Shown here in pieces: positions 6,479-14,392 of a stretch of DNA of 64,000 nucleotides. The translations under genes and the position numbers were made by a program. The notes below the pieces were generated by a model, which was not told the DNA's origin, did no database searches, and saw only the letters and a program-made list of their open reading frames with translations. Location: contig JAAYGG010000040.1 in the NCBI GenBank assembly GCA_012727895.1, positions 61,997-125,996 of the forward strand, written 5' to 3'. The first letter of the stretch is position 1. Each line of letters begins with the position of its first letter. This DNA is from Bacillota bacterium. GTDB lineage: Bacteria; Bacillota; UBA4882; UBA10575.

Positions 6479-8119
6479 TTAGACCGCCCGGGAGGCGGTG
6501 GTAAGGGCCCGGCAGACCCCGGCCGGACACTCCCCGGCAGCATGGCGCAGGATTTCATCTTCAAAATACTTAAGGGCGGTGACTACCCCGTTCGGGGCGG
6601 ACTGCCCCAGGCCGCAAAGGGATGAGAGTTGCATGGCCTGGGAGAGTTCTTTAATGAGTTTAACCACATCCTGGCCGGCTTTACCGTCGGCCAGGGCGGA
6701 AAAAAGTTCATAAAGACGGTAAGTCCCCTCGCGGCAAGGCGTACACTGGCCGCAGGATTCGTGCTGGAAGAATTTCATAAAGGAACGCAAAACATCGACA
6801 ATGCAATGGGAATCATCGATCACCAGCAAAGCCCCGGAACCCAGGGCGGAACCGGCCTCCGCCAGCGTATCGTAGTCCATGGGCAGGTCAAGAAATTCCT
6901 TCGGGAGGCAACCGCCGGAAGTTCCGCCGGTCTGGGCCAGCTTAAACCCTCTCCCATTGGGGATCCCGCCGCCGACGCCATAAATCACTTCGCGCAGGGT
7001 TATCCCCATGGGAACCTCAATCAACCCCTGGTTGGCAATATCGCCCAGCATCGTGAAGACCTTGGTGCCCGGGGTCCTTTCCGTGCCGATGCTGCGGAAC
7101 CATTCCGCGCCCTTCAGGATAATCGGGGGAATATTCGCCAAGGTCTCGACGTTATTGACAACAGTCGGTTTCCCCCACAACCCGGCCACTCCGGGGTAGG
7201 GCGGTTTCAGCCGCGGCTCTCCCCTCTTCCCTTCCAGGGATTCGATGAGCGCGGTCTCCTCGCCGCAAACATAAGCGCCGGCGCCGGTACGGATCTCCAC
7301 GTCAAAGTTGAAACCGGTGCCGAAGATATCCTTCCCGAGGAGCCCCATTTCCCGGGCACGGGCGGCCGCCCTCTGCAACCGCTCGATGGAAAGGTGGTAC
7401 TCCCCGCGGATATAGATGATGCCCTTGTCCGCGCCAACGGCATAGCCGGCAATGGCCATGGCCTCGATAACCGAATGGGGATCTCCCTCCAAAATCAACC
7501 GGTCCTTGAAGGTTCCCGGTTCCCCTTCATCCGCGTTACAAATGATATATTTCTGATCCGCAGTAATCGGGGCAGTGAACGACCACTTGAGCCCGGTGGG
7601 GAAACCGGCGCCTCCCCGGCCGCGGAGGCCGGAAGCTTTGACCGTCTCCACCACCTGTTCCGGGGTCATGCCGGTCAGGGCTTTCCCGAGGGCTTCGTAA
7701 CCGCCGTTGGCAATATACTCTTCAATGGAATCGGGATCAATCCGCCCGCAGTTGCGGAGGACAACCCGGTACTGCCGGTCCAGGTAACCCTGGTCTTCCA
7801 GGGAAACCACCGGCTTGGTTTTCCCCTTCTCCGGCCGGTAAACTAGTTCTTCCACCACCCGGCCCTTCAGGAGATGCTGTTGGACAATGCGGGACATATC
7901 TTCCGGCTTTAATTTGCTGTACATAACCCCTTCCGGGTAAACAACAATCACCGGCCCGTCATCGCAGGGACCCAGGCATCCGGTTTCCACAACCCGGATC
8001 TCCTCCTGCAAACCGGCGCGTTCCATCTCGCGGCAAAGCGCGTCTTTTACCGCCCCGGCGCCCTTTAACATACAAGGCGTCCCGGCACAGACCAAAACAT
8101 GAGCGCGGAAATAACTCAT
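6479..8119 (-). CDS. hydB: [FeFe] hydrogenase beta subunit, NuoF-like flavoprotein lacking the C-terminal ferredoxin domain
   Basis: Flavin- and NAD(H)-binding subunit of the hydrogenase complex, 546 residues. An N-terminal thioredoxin-like [2Fe-2S] domain (VCAGTPC, ETGCLGPC) leads into a NuoF core with the nucleotide-binding GLRGRGGAGFPTGLKW and the flavin motif GAGAYVCGEETALIE. Near the end is a [4Fe-4S] site (SCGQCTPCREGT and a later LCGLGQ). The protein stops shortly after CPAGVC. In the best-known HydB proteins that motif joins a C-terminal two-cluster ferredoxin domain, which is missing here and is not found in the 58 nt before hydA. Family and operon position are clear; the altered electron path is inferred. 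Confidence 0.95.
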   Translation of the reverse strand: MSYFRAHVLVCAGTPCMLKGAGAVKDALCREMERAGLQEEIRVVETGCLGPCDDGPVIVVYPEGVMYSKLKPEDMSRIVQQHLLKGRVVEELVYRPEKGKTKPVVSLEDQGYLDRQYRVVLRNCGRIDPDSIEEYIANGGYEALGKALTGMTPEQVVETVKASGLRGRGGAGFPTGLKWSFTAPITADQKYIICNADEGEPGTFKDRLILEGDPHSVIEAMAIAGYAVGADKGIIYIRGEYHLSIERLQRAAARAREMGLLGKDIFGTGFNFDVEIRTGAGAYVCGEETALIESLEGKRGEPRLKPPYPGVAGLWGKPTVVNNVETLANIPPIILKGAEWFRSIGTERTPGTKVFTMLGDIANQGLIEVPMGITLREVIYGVGGGIPNGRGFKLAQTGGTSGGCLPKEFLDLPMDYDTLAEAGSALGSGALLVIDDSHCIVDVLRSFMKFFQHESCGQCTPCREGTYRLYELFSALADGKAGQDVVKLIKELSQAMQLSSLCGLGQSAPNGVVTALKYFEDEILRHAAGECPAGVCRALTTASRAV

Positions 8120-8147
8120 GGATACGCCTCCTTACAAATAATCTCCT

Positions 8148-8621
8148 TTACTCGTAAGTCTTCAGGATCTCCTTCACCCGTTCAGGAGTCAAGTTGCCGT
8201 ATACTTGGTCCCCGATCATCATCGCCGGGGCGACGCCGCAGACCCCAAGACAACTGGTAAGCTCCAATGTGAATTTTTTATCTTCCGTTGTTTCGCCGGG
8301 GTTAACCCCCAGCACCTCTTGGAGGGTTTCCAGGATATTGACGGCCCCCCGGATATGGCAGGGCGGGCTCTCGCAAACCCGGATAATATGTTTCCCTTTG
8401 GGTTCCGTGGCCAGCAGGGTGTAAAAGGTGGCCACCCCGTAAACACGGCTCACGGGGATACCCAGTTGGTCGGCGATCTCTTCCATAACCGCCGTGGAAA
8501 GATAACCGTGAATCTCTTGGGCTTCACGGAGGATATCCAGTAACGCTCCGGGATCGGAGTTATGCTCCGCAATCACCTGGCGAAGACTCTTTTTCCGTTC
8601 GGTAGCAGAGTTAACCGGCAC
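8148..8621 (-). CDS. hydC: [FeFe] hydrogenase gamma subunit, NuoE-like [2Fe-2S] protein
   Basis: Small subunit that binds a [2Fe-2S] cluster and docks with HydB, like NuoE with NuoF in complex I. Its 157 residues comprise a helical N-terminal bundle (about 20-75, PGALLDILREAQEIHGYLS) and a thioredoxin-like domain. The four cluster cysteines are in RVCESPPCHIRG and TSCLGVCGVAP. The start codon is GTG, with GGAGG 9 nt upstream. The gene lies 28 nt ahead of hydB and 22 nt behind the small [2Fe-2S] gene. Confidence 0.95.
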   Translation of the reverse strand: MPVNSATERKKSLRQVIAEHNSDPGALLDILREAQEIHGYLSTAVMEEIADQLGIPVSRVYGVATFYTLLATEPKGKHIIRVCESPPCHIRGAVNILETLQEVLGVNPGETTEDKKFTLELTSCLGVCGVAPAMMIGDQVYGNLTPERVKEILKTYE

Positions 8622-8643
8622 CGGTTTTCACCTCCAACATCTT

Positions 8644-9009
8644 TTAACGGTTAATGACCCACTCGCCGATGATGTTACCGTTCACCACATGCCTGGCAAC
8701 GATCTGCCGGGCTTTCTCCGCCGTTACCTTGCCATAACTAATCCGCGGCTGGCCCGGTATTTCCACTTCAAGAATGGGCTCCTGTTCACACAAGCCCATA
8801 CACCCGGTCTGGGTGACCAGAACATTATCAAGGTTGCGCTTCTCCAGCTCCTCAAGAACAGCCCCCATTGTTTCCCGGGCGCCCGCAGCGATCCCGCAGG
8901 TTCCCATTCCAACAACAATCTTTGTTTTTTCCCCGCTTTCACCGTCGCGGATCTCCATCATTTTTCTGGCTTCGTCTCTAATCTTGGCCAGTTCCTCGAG
9001 GGATTTCAC
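8644..9009 (-). CDS. Small (2Fe-2S) ferredoxin-like protein of the hydrogenase operon
   Basis: Thioredoxin-fold [2Fe-2S] protein of 121 residues, first gene of the hydrogenase operon. Residues 1-25 form a charged helix. The rest resembles the N-terminal domain of HydB, with cysteines in GMGTCGIAAGA and QTGCMGLCEQEP. Homologous small genes accompany hydABC in other fermentative Bacillota and Thermotogota, where they are often called HydD-like; their exact role is not settled to my knowledge. The start is GTG, with GGAGGA upstream. Close spacing to hydC indicates co-transcription. Confidence 0.88.
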   Translation of the reverse strand: MKSLEELAKIRDEARKMMEIRDGESGEKTKIVVGMGTCGIAAGARETMGAVLEELEKRNLDNVLVTQTGCMGLCEQEPILEVEIPGQPRISYGKVTAEKARQIVARHVVNGNIIGEWVINR

Positions 9010-9048
9010 CTCTTATCCTCCTCCTTTGCCCGTCGCGTCTTACTTGGT

Positions 9049-9066
9049 TTGTTCCAAATTTCACAA
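9049..9066. promoter_or_regulatory. Possible Rex-type operator ahead of the hydrogenase operon
   Basis: On the minus strand an 18-bp element begins with TTGTGAA and ends in ACAA, against the Rex pattern TTGTGAA-N4-TTCACAA. The left half is perfect and the right half matches at only four of seven positions. It sits about 40 nt before the first hyd gene and about 90 nt after the predicted start site, so any repression would be by roadblock. Rex control of hyd operons is common in Bacillota, but this instance is tentative. Confidence 0.3.
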
Positions 9067-9161
9067 ATCCGGCCCAAAAAACAGGCGCCGGAATGAACGG
9101 CCACCTTCAGAGCCCCCTCTTAAACCAGCTCCTAACCTTTTCCCATATTATACTCAAGGCA

Positions 9162-9191
9162 ATTATACCTCATTTATCTCCTCTTGGTCAA
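9162..9191 (-). promoter_or_regulatory. Promoter of the hydrogenase operon
   Basis: TTGACC (9191..9186), 18 nt, then TATAAT (9167..9162) on the minus strand, in the 315-nt gap between folK and the first hyd gene. It gives a leader of about 145 nt. I see no strong hairpin in that leader. Confidence 0.7.
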
Positions 9192-9294
9192 TGCCGGTAT
9201 TAAAAGGAAATAACCAAGACCCGGCAAAAACCCTTCTCCTGGCTGGCGTAAAAGATCCGTAACCAAGTAAGTAAATATTCTGTAATATTTCTTT

Positions 9295-9340
9295 TAACTT
9301 GTCAGTCCCGGCGCACGTAACTTGTTAGTCCCGGCGCACG
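9295..9340. repeat. Two-copy 23-bp tandem repeat spanning the folK stop codon
   Basis: Two adjacent 23-bp units (9295-9317 and 9318-9340) differ at one base. The second holds the last codons and the stop of folK, and the first is a non-coding copy just beyond it. This looks like a recent slippage duplication. Confidence 0.85.
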
Positions 9341-9813
9341 GAGGGCGCCAGGGCCTCCTTTTTTGCCGCCCAGAGTTCCTGCACTGTGAGGCCGAGTTCC
9401 GGGTGGACCCAGCCGGCCCCCATCTCCACCAGGGGGAGAAGGACAAAAGAACGTTCAACCATGCGGGGATGGGGGATGGTCAACAGGTGCGATTTGAAGA
9501 CCCAATCCTCATAAAAGAGGAGGTCCAGATCGATGCAGCGCGGGCCAAAGCGCGGCCCGCCCGGCTCGCGCCCCATTTCCCGTTCAAACTCCTTGAGCCG
9601 GAAGAGCAATTGTACAGGGGGGAGTTTGGTCTTGCCCAGGCAGACCTGGTTTAAAAACCACGGCTGTTCCAAGTACCCCACTGGTTCACTCTCATAGACC
9701 GGGGAAAAGGTTACCTCGCCGCTGAGGAGTTTTCGCAAGAATTCACCGGCCCGCCGCAGGTTTTCCTCCCGGCGGCCCAGGTTGGAACCGAGACCTATTG
9801 CAACGGTAAACAT
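9325..9813 (-). CDS. folK: 2-amino-4-hydroxy-6-hydroxymethyldihydropteridine diphosphokinase (HPPK)
   Basis: Transfers pyrophosphate from ATP to 6-hydroxymethyl-dihydropterin in folate synthesis, giving the substrate of FolP. The 162-residue single domain shows IGLGSNLGRREENL at the N-terminus, PVGYLEQPWFLNQV, and the signature RFGPRCIDLDLLFY with its magnesium-binding Asp residues. A GGGGGAGG box lies 4 nt before the ATG. It follows folP by 14 nt. The usual folB gene between folP and folK is absent. Its stop lies inside a 23-bp tandem duplication. Confidence 0.96.
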   Translation of the reverse strand: MFTVAIGLGSNLGRREENLRRAGEFLRKLLSGEVTFSPVYESEPVGYLEQPWFLNQVCLGKTKLPPVQLLFRLKEFEREMGREPGGPRFGPRCIDLDLLFYEDWVFKSHLLTIPHPRMVERSFVLLPLVEMGAGWVHPELGLTVQELWAAKKEALAPSVRRD

Positions 9814-9827
9814 GAAACCTCCCCCTG

Positions 9828-11048
9828 TTATGAACGGCGTACATCCGTGCGCGCGCGGGTAGCACGAATAATCGCATCGGTCATCCGGGCGACCCGGACC
9901 ATCTCCTTCACATCGTGGACCCGGATGATATCCGCTCCTTTGCTGATCCCCACCGCCACCGTGGCTGCAGTCCCCTCCAGCCGCTCTGTGACGGGCAGAT
10001 CCAGGGTCAGCCCGATTACCGACTTGCGGGAAGTGCCCAGTAAGATTGGGACCCCCAGGGATTTTAACTCATCCAGCCGCGCGATGACCTCTAAATTGTC
10101 TTCCCTGGTCTTGCCGAACCCGATGCCCGGATCGATGATCACTTTTTCCCCGGGCAACCCGGCGGCTTCCGCCAGGGCGATACTCTTCCGTAAAAACCCG
10201 GCAATTTCCCCCATCAGGTCCTGGTAGCCGGGGGCGGTTTTGTTATGCATCACAATCACCGGCGCGTTGAAACGGGCGGCCACCGCCGCCATCTCCGGGT
10301 CATACTGCAAACCCCAGACATCGTTGATTATGTCTGCCCCGGCCTCCAGGGCCGCCTGCGCCACCGGGGCCTTGTAGGTATCCACCGAAATGGGGAGCGG
10401 CGACTGCTTGGCAAGGGCTTCGACCACCGGAAGGAGCCGCCTTTTCTCTTCTTCCGCAGAAACCGGCGTGGCCTGGGGCCGGGTCGATTCGCCCCCAAGA
10501 TCCAGGATATCCGCGCCTTCCTCCAGAAACCTCTCAGCCTGCCGGAGGGCGGATTCCACCGGTTTGCCCGCTTTTAGCAGGCCGTCCCCGGAAAAGGAGT
10601 CCGGGGTGAGGTTGATAATCCCCATAACATAGGTCCTTTCTCCCCAAGCAAACCGCTTTCCTTTAACCGTCAAGGGGGCAGGGGGGGTGTTGCGGGCGGC
10701 CAGGAGGGCCTGCAATTCCCCGGCCAGTGCCGGCAGGTCAAAGGGTTGCAGGGGAAGAACGGCCAGAAGCCGCTCATACTGGGCCCGGGTCCCCATGATG
10801 ATCACCGGCCCGCTACAGCCCTCAAGGCGGGCATGTTCCCAGCTTACCGCCACTTCCCCGCCTTTGGCCAGCATCTCCTGTTTAAGGATATTGGCGGCCT
10901 GGGGTGAGACCCCTTCAGCCTTGACCAGGATAAAATCGCCTTTCGGCTCCATGATCTTTATGCCTTCGGGGCTGACATTGATTGCCTCAAGTTCCTCCAG
11001 AAGTTCCCCGGGGGTGGAAAGAGAGAGCAAACGAAGGTTGTATCTCAT
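9828..11048 (-). CDS. folP: Dihydropteroate synthase with N-terminal extension
   Basis: Condenses pterin pyrophosphate with p-aminobenzoate to dihydropteroate. The catalytic TIM barrel fills about residues 135-400 and includes GIINLTPDSFSGDG, LGGESTRPQA, VDTYKAPVA, IINDVWGL, IDPGIGFGKT and GTSRKS. About 130 residues at the N-terminus precede the barrel, a longer form seen in several clostridial FolP proteins; I do not know the extension's role. It is first in a folP-folK unit with a clear promoter. The box before the ATG (GGGAGG) is about 12 nt away, somewhat far. Confidence 0.95.
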   Translation of the reverse strand: MRYNLRLLSLSTPGELLEELEAINVSPEGIKIMEPKGDFILVKAEGVSPQAANILKQEMLAKGGEVAVSWEHARLEGCSGPVIIMGTRAQYERLLAVLPLQPFDLPALAGELQALLAARNTPPAPLTVKGKRFAWGERTYVMGIINLTPDSFSGDGLLKAGKPVESALRQAERFLEEGADILDLGGESTRPQATPVSAEEEKRRLLPVVEALAKQSPLPISVDTYKAPVAQAALEAGADIINDVWGLQYDPEMAAVAARFNAPVIVMHNKTAPGYQDLMGEIAGFLRKSIALAEAAGLPGEKVIIDPGIGFGKTREDNLEVIARLDELKSLGVPILLGTSRKSVIGLTLDLPVTERLEGTAATVAVGISKGADIIRVHDVKEMVRVARMTDAIIRATRARTDVRRS

Positions 11049-11125
11049 TTTTGTAGAAGGCCTCCCTCGAAAAATTGCCGCCGTTTACTGCCTATTCCCG
11101 CTTCTAGCAAAAAAGTATTGCTTAT

Positions 11126-11153
11126 ATTATACAATGCCGCGCCGGAAATTCAA
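11126..11153 (-). promoter_or_regulatory. Promoter of folP-folK
   Basis: TTGAAT (11153..11148), 16 nt, then TATAAT (11131..11126) preceded by TTG (extended -10) on the minus strand. It lies just past the sigF stop, so the folate genes have their own start apart from the sporulation operon. Confidence 0.72.
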
Positions 11154-11165
11154 GGCTTAGATCTC

Positions 11166-11930
11166 TCATATCTCCTCTTGAAGCAGTTCTCTGAGGAGTT
11201 TGAGGGCGGTTTTCTCCAAACGGCCCACCTGGACCTGGGAGATCCCGATCCTGGCGGCGATCTCTTCCTGGGTTTTCTCGCGGAAAAACCGTTCTTCCAC
11301 GATCAACCGGAGCCGCGGTTCCAACCGGGCCAGTGCTTCCCGGAGGGAAAGGCTCTCCATCCATTTTTCTTCCGGTTCCTCCCCCACCCGGTCTTCCAGG
11401 GTGATGGCGGCCCCGTCCTCGCTATGGAGGATCTCCTGTAAGGAGGAGACGGGCTGGGCGATCTCCAAAGCGGCGGCGATCTCTTCCCGGGAAAGCTTCG
11501 TTGCCTCTTCCAGTTCAGAGATGGTCGGTTCCTTCCCGTAACGCTCAAAAAACTCCTGCCGCGCCCGGTAAACCTTCCCGGCCAGTTCCTTCAGGTTTCT
11601 ACCGGTTTTTATTAACCCGTCATCCCGCAGGTACTGCCGGATTTCACCCATGATCACCGTCACCGCGTAAGTGGAGAACTTCACACCCTTTGCCGGGTCA
11701 AACCGGTCAATCGCTTTGAGCATGCCGAGGGAACCAATCTGGTAGAGGTCGTCAAATTCAACGCCCCGGCCTTCGAAACGCAAAACTATACTCTTGATCA
11801 GGCGGGAGTTGTGTTTGAGGAGTTTTTCTGCGGCTTCGGCCTGGCCGCTGCGGGCCAGCGCAATCAGGGAGCGGGTTTCTTCCTCGGAGAGGAGGCGGGG
11901 GACGGCATGTTCGCTCCCGGGATCAGCCAT
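11166..11930 (-). CDS. sigF: RNA polymerase sporulation sigma factor SigF
   Basis: First forespore-specific sigma factor, held inactive by SpoIIAB until SpoIIAA releases it. Its 254 residues include region 2 (FDDLYQIGSLGMLKAIDRFDP and KFSTYAVTVIMGEIRQYLRD), a region 3 (KELAGKVYRARQEF) and region 4 (LIVEERFFREKTQEEIAARI, then GISQVQVGRLEK). It overlaps spoIIAB by 8 nt, implying coupled translation. The gene order spoIIAA-spoIIAB-sigF behind dacF matches the classical arrangement. Confidence 0.97.
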   Translation of the reverse strand: MADPGSEHAVPRLLSEEETRSLIALARSGQAEAAEKLLKHNSRLIKSIVLRFEGRGVEFDDLYQIGSLGMLKAIDRFDPAKGVKFSTYAVTVIMGEIRQYLRDDGLIKTGRNLKELAGKVYRARQEFFERYGKEPTISELEEATKLSREEIAAALEIAQPVSSLQEILHSEDGAAITLEDRVGEEPEEKWMESLSLREALARLEPRLRLIVEERFFREKTQEEIAARIGISQVQVGRLEKTALKLLRELLQEEI

Positions 11931-12357
11931 GGCCTTTACCCCGTTCCGGTTTTTTCCTCATCACCACCCGGGTCCCTTTGCCGGGCTCCGACTCAAGAAC
12001 CATCTCATCCATAAATGATTCCATAAAAACCAGGCCCAAGCCCATCCGTTCCGGATCCGTGGAGTAGGCGGGAGTCTTGGCCAAAGCCAGATCTTCAATC
12101 CCGCGGCCGTAATCAACAACGACAATCTCCAGCATCCCGCGGTTAATCGCCAGTTCCAGGTGGATTTCACCCTCGCGGTTTCCAGGGTACCCGTGGATAA
12201 TGCAGTTGGAAACAGCCTCCGAGACCGCGACCCGGATCTCCTCCAGTTCGTTCAGGGTAAAATCCAATTGCGCGGCAAAGGAAGCGACAATAACCCGGGA
12301 AAGACTGATATTCTCCGGCAGGCTGGGAAATTTAACCTGCAAATAGTTGGTTTTCAT
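11923..12357 (-). CDS. spoIIAB: Anti-sigma F factor / serine kinase SpoIIAB
   Basis: Binds and inhibits SigF before septation and phosphorylates SpoIIAA. It is a GHKL-type ATPase of 144 residues with the N-box EAVSNCIIHGYPGN, G1 box VVDYGRGIEDL and G2 region RMGLGLVFMESFMDE. The C-terminus (PGKGTRVVMRKKP) is the usual final strand. The gene starts 16 nt after spoIIAA and overlaps sigF by 8 nt. Confidence 0.97.
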   Translation of the reverse strand: MKTNYLQVKFPSLPENISLSRVIVASFAAQLDFTLNELEEIRVAVSEAVSNCIIHGYPGNREGEIHLELAINRGMLEIVVVDYGRGIEDLALAKTPAYSTDPERMGLGLVFMESFMDEMVLESEPGKGTRVVMRKKPERGKGHG

Positions 12358-12373
12358 CTTCTCTAAGGCCTCC

Positions 12374-12712
12374 TCAAAGCGTATTGAGGGCGTCCTCGAC
12401 TGTCGGACAGATGATCATTATCTTCAGCAGTCCGGATAAGGCAAACAACTTCTCCAGATGCGGCGGGACCTTCACCCCCGCCAGCTTACCACCCCGCTGG
12501 GAAATGCTTTTAAAGCGTCCCAGAACAGCGCCCAAACCGGAACTGTCAATAAAAGAAACGTCTTCGAGGTCCAGGACCAAATGGCGGATGTTTTCGTCCC
12601 GTGCCAACTCCGCCTCAATTTTATCACGGAAAACCGGCGAAGTCGATAAGTCCAATTCCCCGCGGACTTTAACTACCAGGGTGCAACCGGCCCGGGTCAG
12701 TTCGATATTCAA
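12374..12712 (-). CDS. spoIIAA: Anti-anti-sigma factor SpoIIAA
   Basis: STAS-domain protein that, when unphosphorylated, displaces SigF from SpoIIAB. Its 112 residues hold the phosphorylation motif DVSFIDSSGLGAVLGR, with the target Ser in DSSG near residue 58. The start codon appears to be TTG (MNIELTRAG), with AAGGAGG seven to eight nt upstream. It is first gene of the operon, downstream of the dacF terminator and a possible sigma-H promoter. Confidence 0.96.
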   Translation of the reverse strand: MNIELTRAGCTLVVKVRGELDLSTSPVFRDKIEAELARDENIRHLVLDLEDVSFIDSSGLGAVLGRFKSISQRGGKLAGVKVPPHLEKLFALSGLLKIMIICPTVEDALNTL

Positions 12713-12748
12713 CCAACTTCCTCCTTACTTTGAATCTTTTGGCATTAA

Positions 12749-12775
12749 ATCTTCGTCATTTTTCCCTTTTCTCCT
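12749..12775 (-). promoter_or_regulatory. Possible sigma-H promoter of the spoIIA operon
   Basis: On the minus strand AGGAGAA (12775..12769) is followed after 14 nt by GAAGAT (12754..12749). This loosely fits the sigma-H pattern AGGAWWT-N12-14-RGAAT, and spoIIA is a classical sigma-H target. The -10 is imperfect. Confidence 0.3.
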
Positions 12776-12812
12776 GCCGCCAAAGAAAAGTTGCGCCGGA
12801 AAAAACCCGGGC

Positions 12813-12836
12813 AAAAAAAAACCGGCTCCCGCCGGT
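12813..12836 (-). terminator. Intrinsic terminator after dacF
   Basis: ACCGGC pairs with GCCGGT around GGGA, followed on the minus strand by eight or nine Ts. It separates dacF from the spoIIA operon. Confidence 0.8.
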
Positions 12837-12840
12837 ATAC

Positions 12841-12873
12841 TGTGCACACATGAGAGTTGTGCACACATGAGAG
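12841..12873. repeat. Two-copy 17-bp-period tandem repeat in the dacF 3' region
   Basis: The 16-bp unit TGTGCACACATGAGAG occurs at 12841-12856 and again at 12858-12873 with no mismatch. Each contains the palindrome TGTGCACA. It lies between the dacF stop and its terminator. Confidence 0.85.
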
Positions 12874-12910
12874 GTAAAACCCTATATGGAATCTCCGCCC
12901 CAGATCCTGC

Positions 12911-14182
12911 CTAACCCCCGAAAAAGACGGAGAAAAAATCCCTGGTAACCTGGAGGAGGAAACGGAAGAACCCGACTTCCGCCACGTCGGCGGCGGCCAC
13001 CAAATCGGCCCGGGCTTTAACTTCCCCGCCCATCTTCACCAGGGCTTCACCCACCCTTTCCCCGCGGGCCAGCGGCGCCTTGACATGGGGGGGCAGGGCG
13101 ATCTCAACCTCCGGTTCCCCTTGTTCCTCCCTCTTTACCACCAGGATCAGGTCTTTTCCCACCAGTACCTCTACTTCCCGGTCTTCTCCCTTAATGACGC
13201 GGATTTTGCCCACCTTATCCCCGCTCTTGGCCACGGGCAATGCCTTGAACCGGCTGAACCCGTAATTAAAGAGTTTGGTGATATCACTGTTCCGCGCCGC
13301 GGAAGTGGGCGCCTTCATTACCACGGCAATCACCCGGACATTATTCCTTTGCGCCGTCCCCACCAGGCTGTAGCCGGCTTCATCGGTATATCCGGTCTTC
13401 AGGCCGTCGCATCCTTCATAAAAACGCACCAGGTTGTTGGTGTTACGGAGGAAAGACTCCCCGCCGCGGAGGCTGTCGATCCAAGTCCCGGTCCACTGGA
13501 GGATCGTCGGGTGTTTCAGGAGTTCGCGGGCGAGAACCGCCATATCATGAGCGGTGGTGATGTTCCCCTCGCCCCCGCCGTCCGGGTCAAGGCCGGTGGC
13601 ATTTACATACCGGGTATTGGCCAAACCCAACTCTTGGGCGCGTTTATTCATCATCTCCACAAACAACTCATGGGAACCGGCCACATGCTCGGCCAGGGCA
13701 TAACTGGCGTCATTTGCCGAGACAATGCTGACGGCCTTTAACAACTCGGCGACGGTCATCTCCTCGCCGGGCTCCAGCCAGATCTGGGACCCGCCCATCC
13801 TGGCCGCCTCGGGGGTGGTCACCACCACATCGGAGAGTTTTATCTCACCCGCCGCCACCGCCTCCATCACCAGGAGCATCACCATCATCTTGGTGATACT
13901 TGCCGGGGGCAACTGCCGGTGCGGGTTTTTTTCAACCAGGATTTCACCGGTGGTGTATTCCATCAAAACCGCCGCCTCCGAGCGGAGGTCCAGCCCGTCC
14001 GTACCGGCGGCGCCGGCCCAACCCGCCGTGTTAAAGATAATGAGGACGGCCAGGATCATCCCGGCCCAACGCCGCCACGGGCAGGCGCGCTGCTGCGAAT
14101 CTACGCGCTGCCACAAAGAGATGTACGGTACCTGCCCATGCCGCCCACGCCTGCGCTTTTCTTCTCTTGTCAACGGGCGCAT
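12911..14182 (-). CDS. dacF: D-alanyl-D-alanine carboxypeptidase, DacF-type (sporulation-associated)
   Basis: Serine-type D,D-carboxypeptidase (peptidase S11) that trims the terminal D-Ala of peptidoglycan stem peptides. Of 423 residues, roughly 1-55 form a basic N-terminus plus a hydrophobic signal or anchor (MILAVLIIFNTAGWAGAA). The active-site motifs follow: SxxK in LPPASITKMM, SxN in VSANDASYA and KTG in GLKTGYTDEAGYS. A C-terminal PBP5-like domain and a hydrophobic end (FFRFLLQVTRDFFSVFFGG) may form a membrane-binding helix. The frame extends 43 codons upstream, but the ATG of MRPLTREEKR has an AGGGGG box. Position next to spoIIA mirrors dacF in Bacillus. Confidence 0.93.
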   Translation of the reverse strand: MRPLTREEKRRRGRHGQVPYISLWQRVDSQQRACPWRRWAGMILAVLIIFNTAGWAGAAGTDGLDLRSEAAVLMEYTTGEILVEKNPHRQLPPASITKMMVMLLVMEAVAAGEIKLSDVVVTTPEAARMGGSQIWLEPGEEMTVAELLKAVSIVSANDASYALAEHVAGSHELFVEMMNKRAQELGLANTRYVNATGLDPDGGGEGNITTAHDMAVLARELLKHPTILQWTGTWIDSLRGGESFLRNTNNLVRFYEGCDGLKTGYTDEAGYSLVGTAQRNNVRVIAVVMKAPTSAARNSDITKLFNYGFSRFKALPVAKSGDKVGKIRVIKGEDREVEVLVGKDLILVVKREEQGEPEVEIALPPHVKAPLARGERVGEALVKMGGEVKARADLVAAADVAEVGFFRFLLQVTRDFFSVFFGG

Positions 14183-14392
14183 TTCCTTCTTCCCCCTAAA
14201 AACTCTTCTGCAAAAAGTCTGCACAGAAAAACCGGCCTTTATTCCCTGCCGCCATCCACCGGCCGGTTGGTAAAGAAAGGCCCCACCCCCGGTGGGGAGC
14301 CTGTCTTTCAAGCGGGGAGCCCGCCCCCGGAGAAAGGTTTAAATATTGCCATAAATCAAAAAAAAATTATATATAAAAACCTGGCTTTGCCC

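Noticed and set aside
6629..7846. A 405-codon open frame on the plus strand opposite hydB
   Set aside because: It is antisense to a certain gene, has no recognisable domain and no promoter or ribosome binding site.
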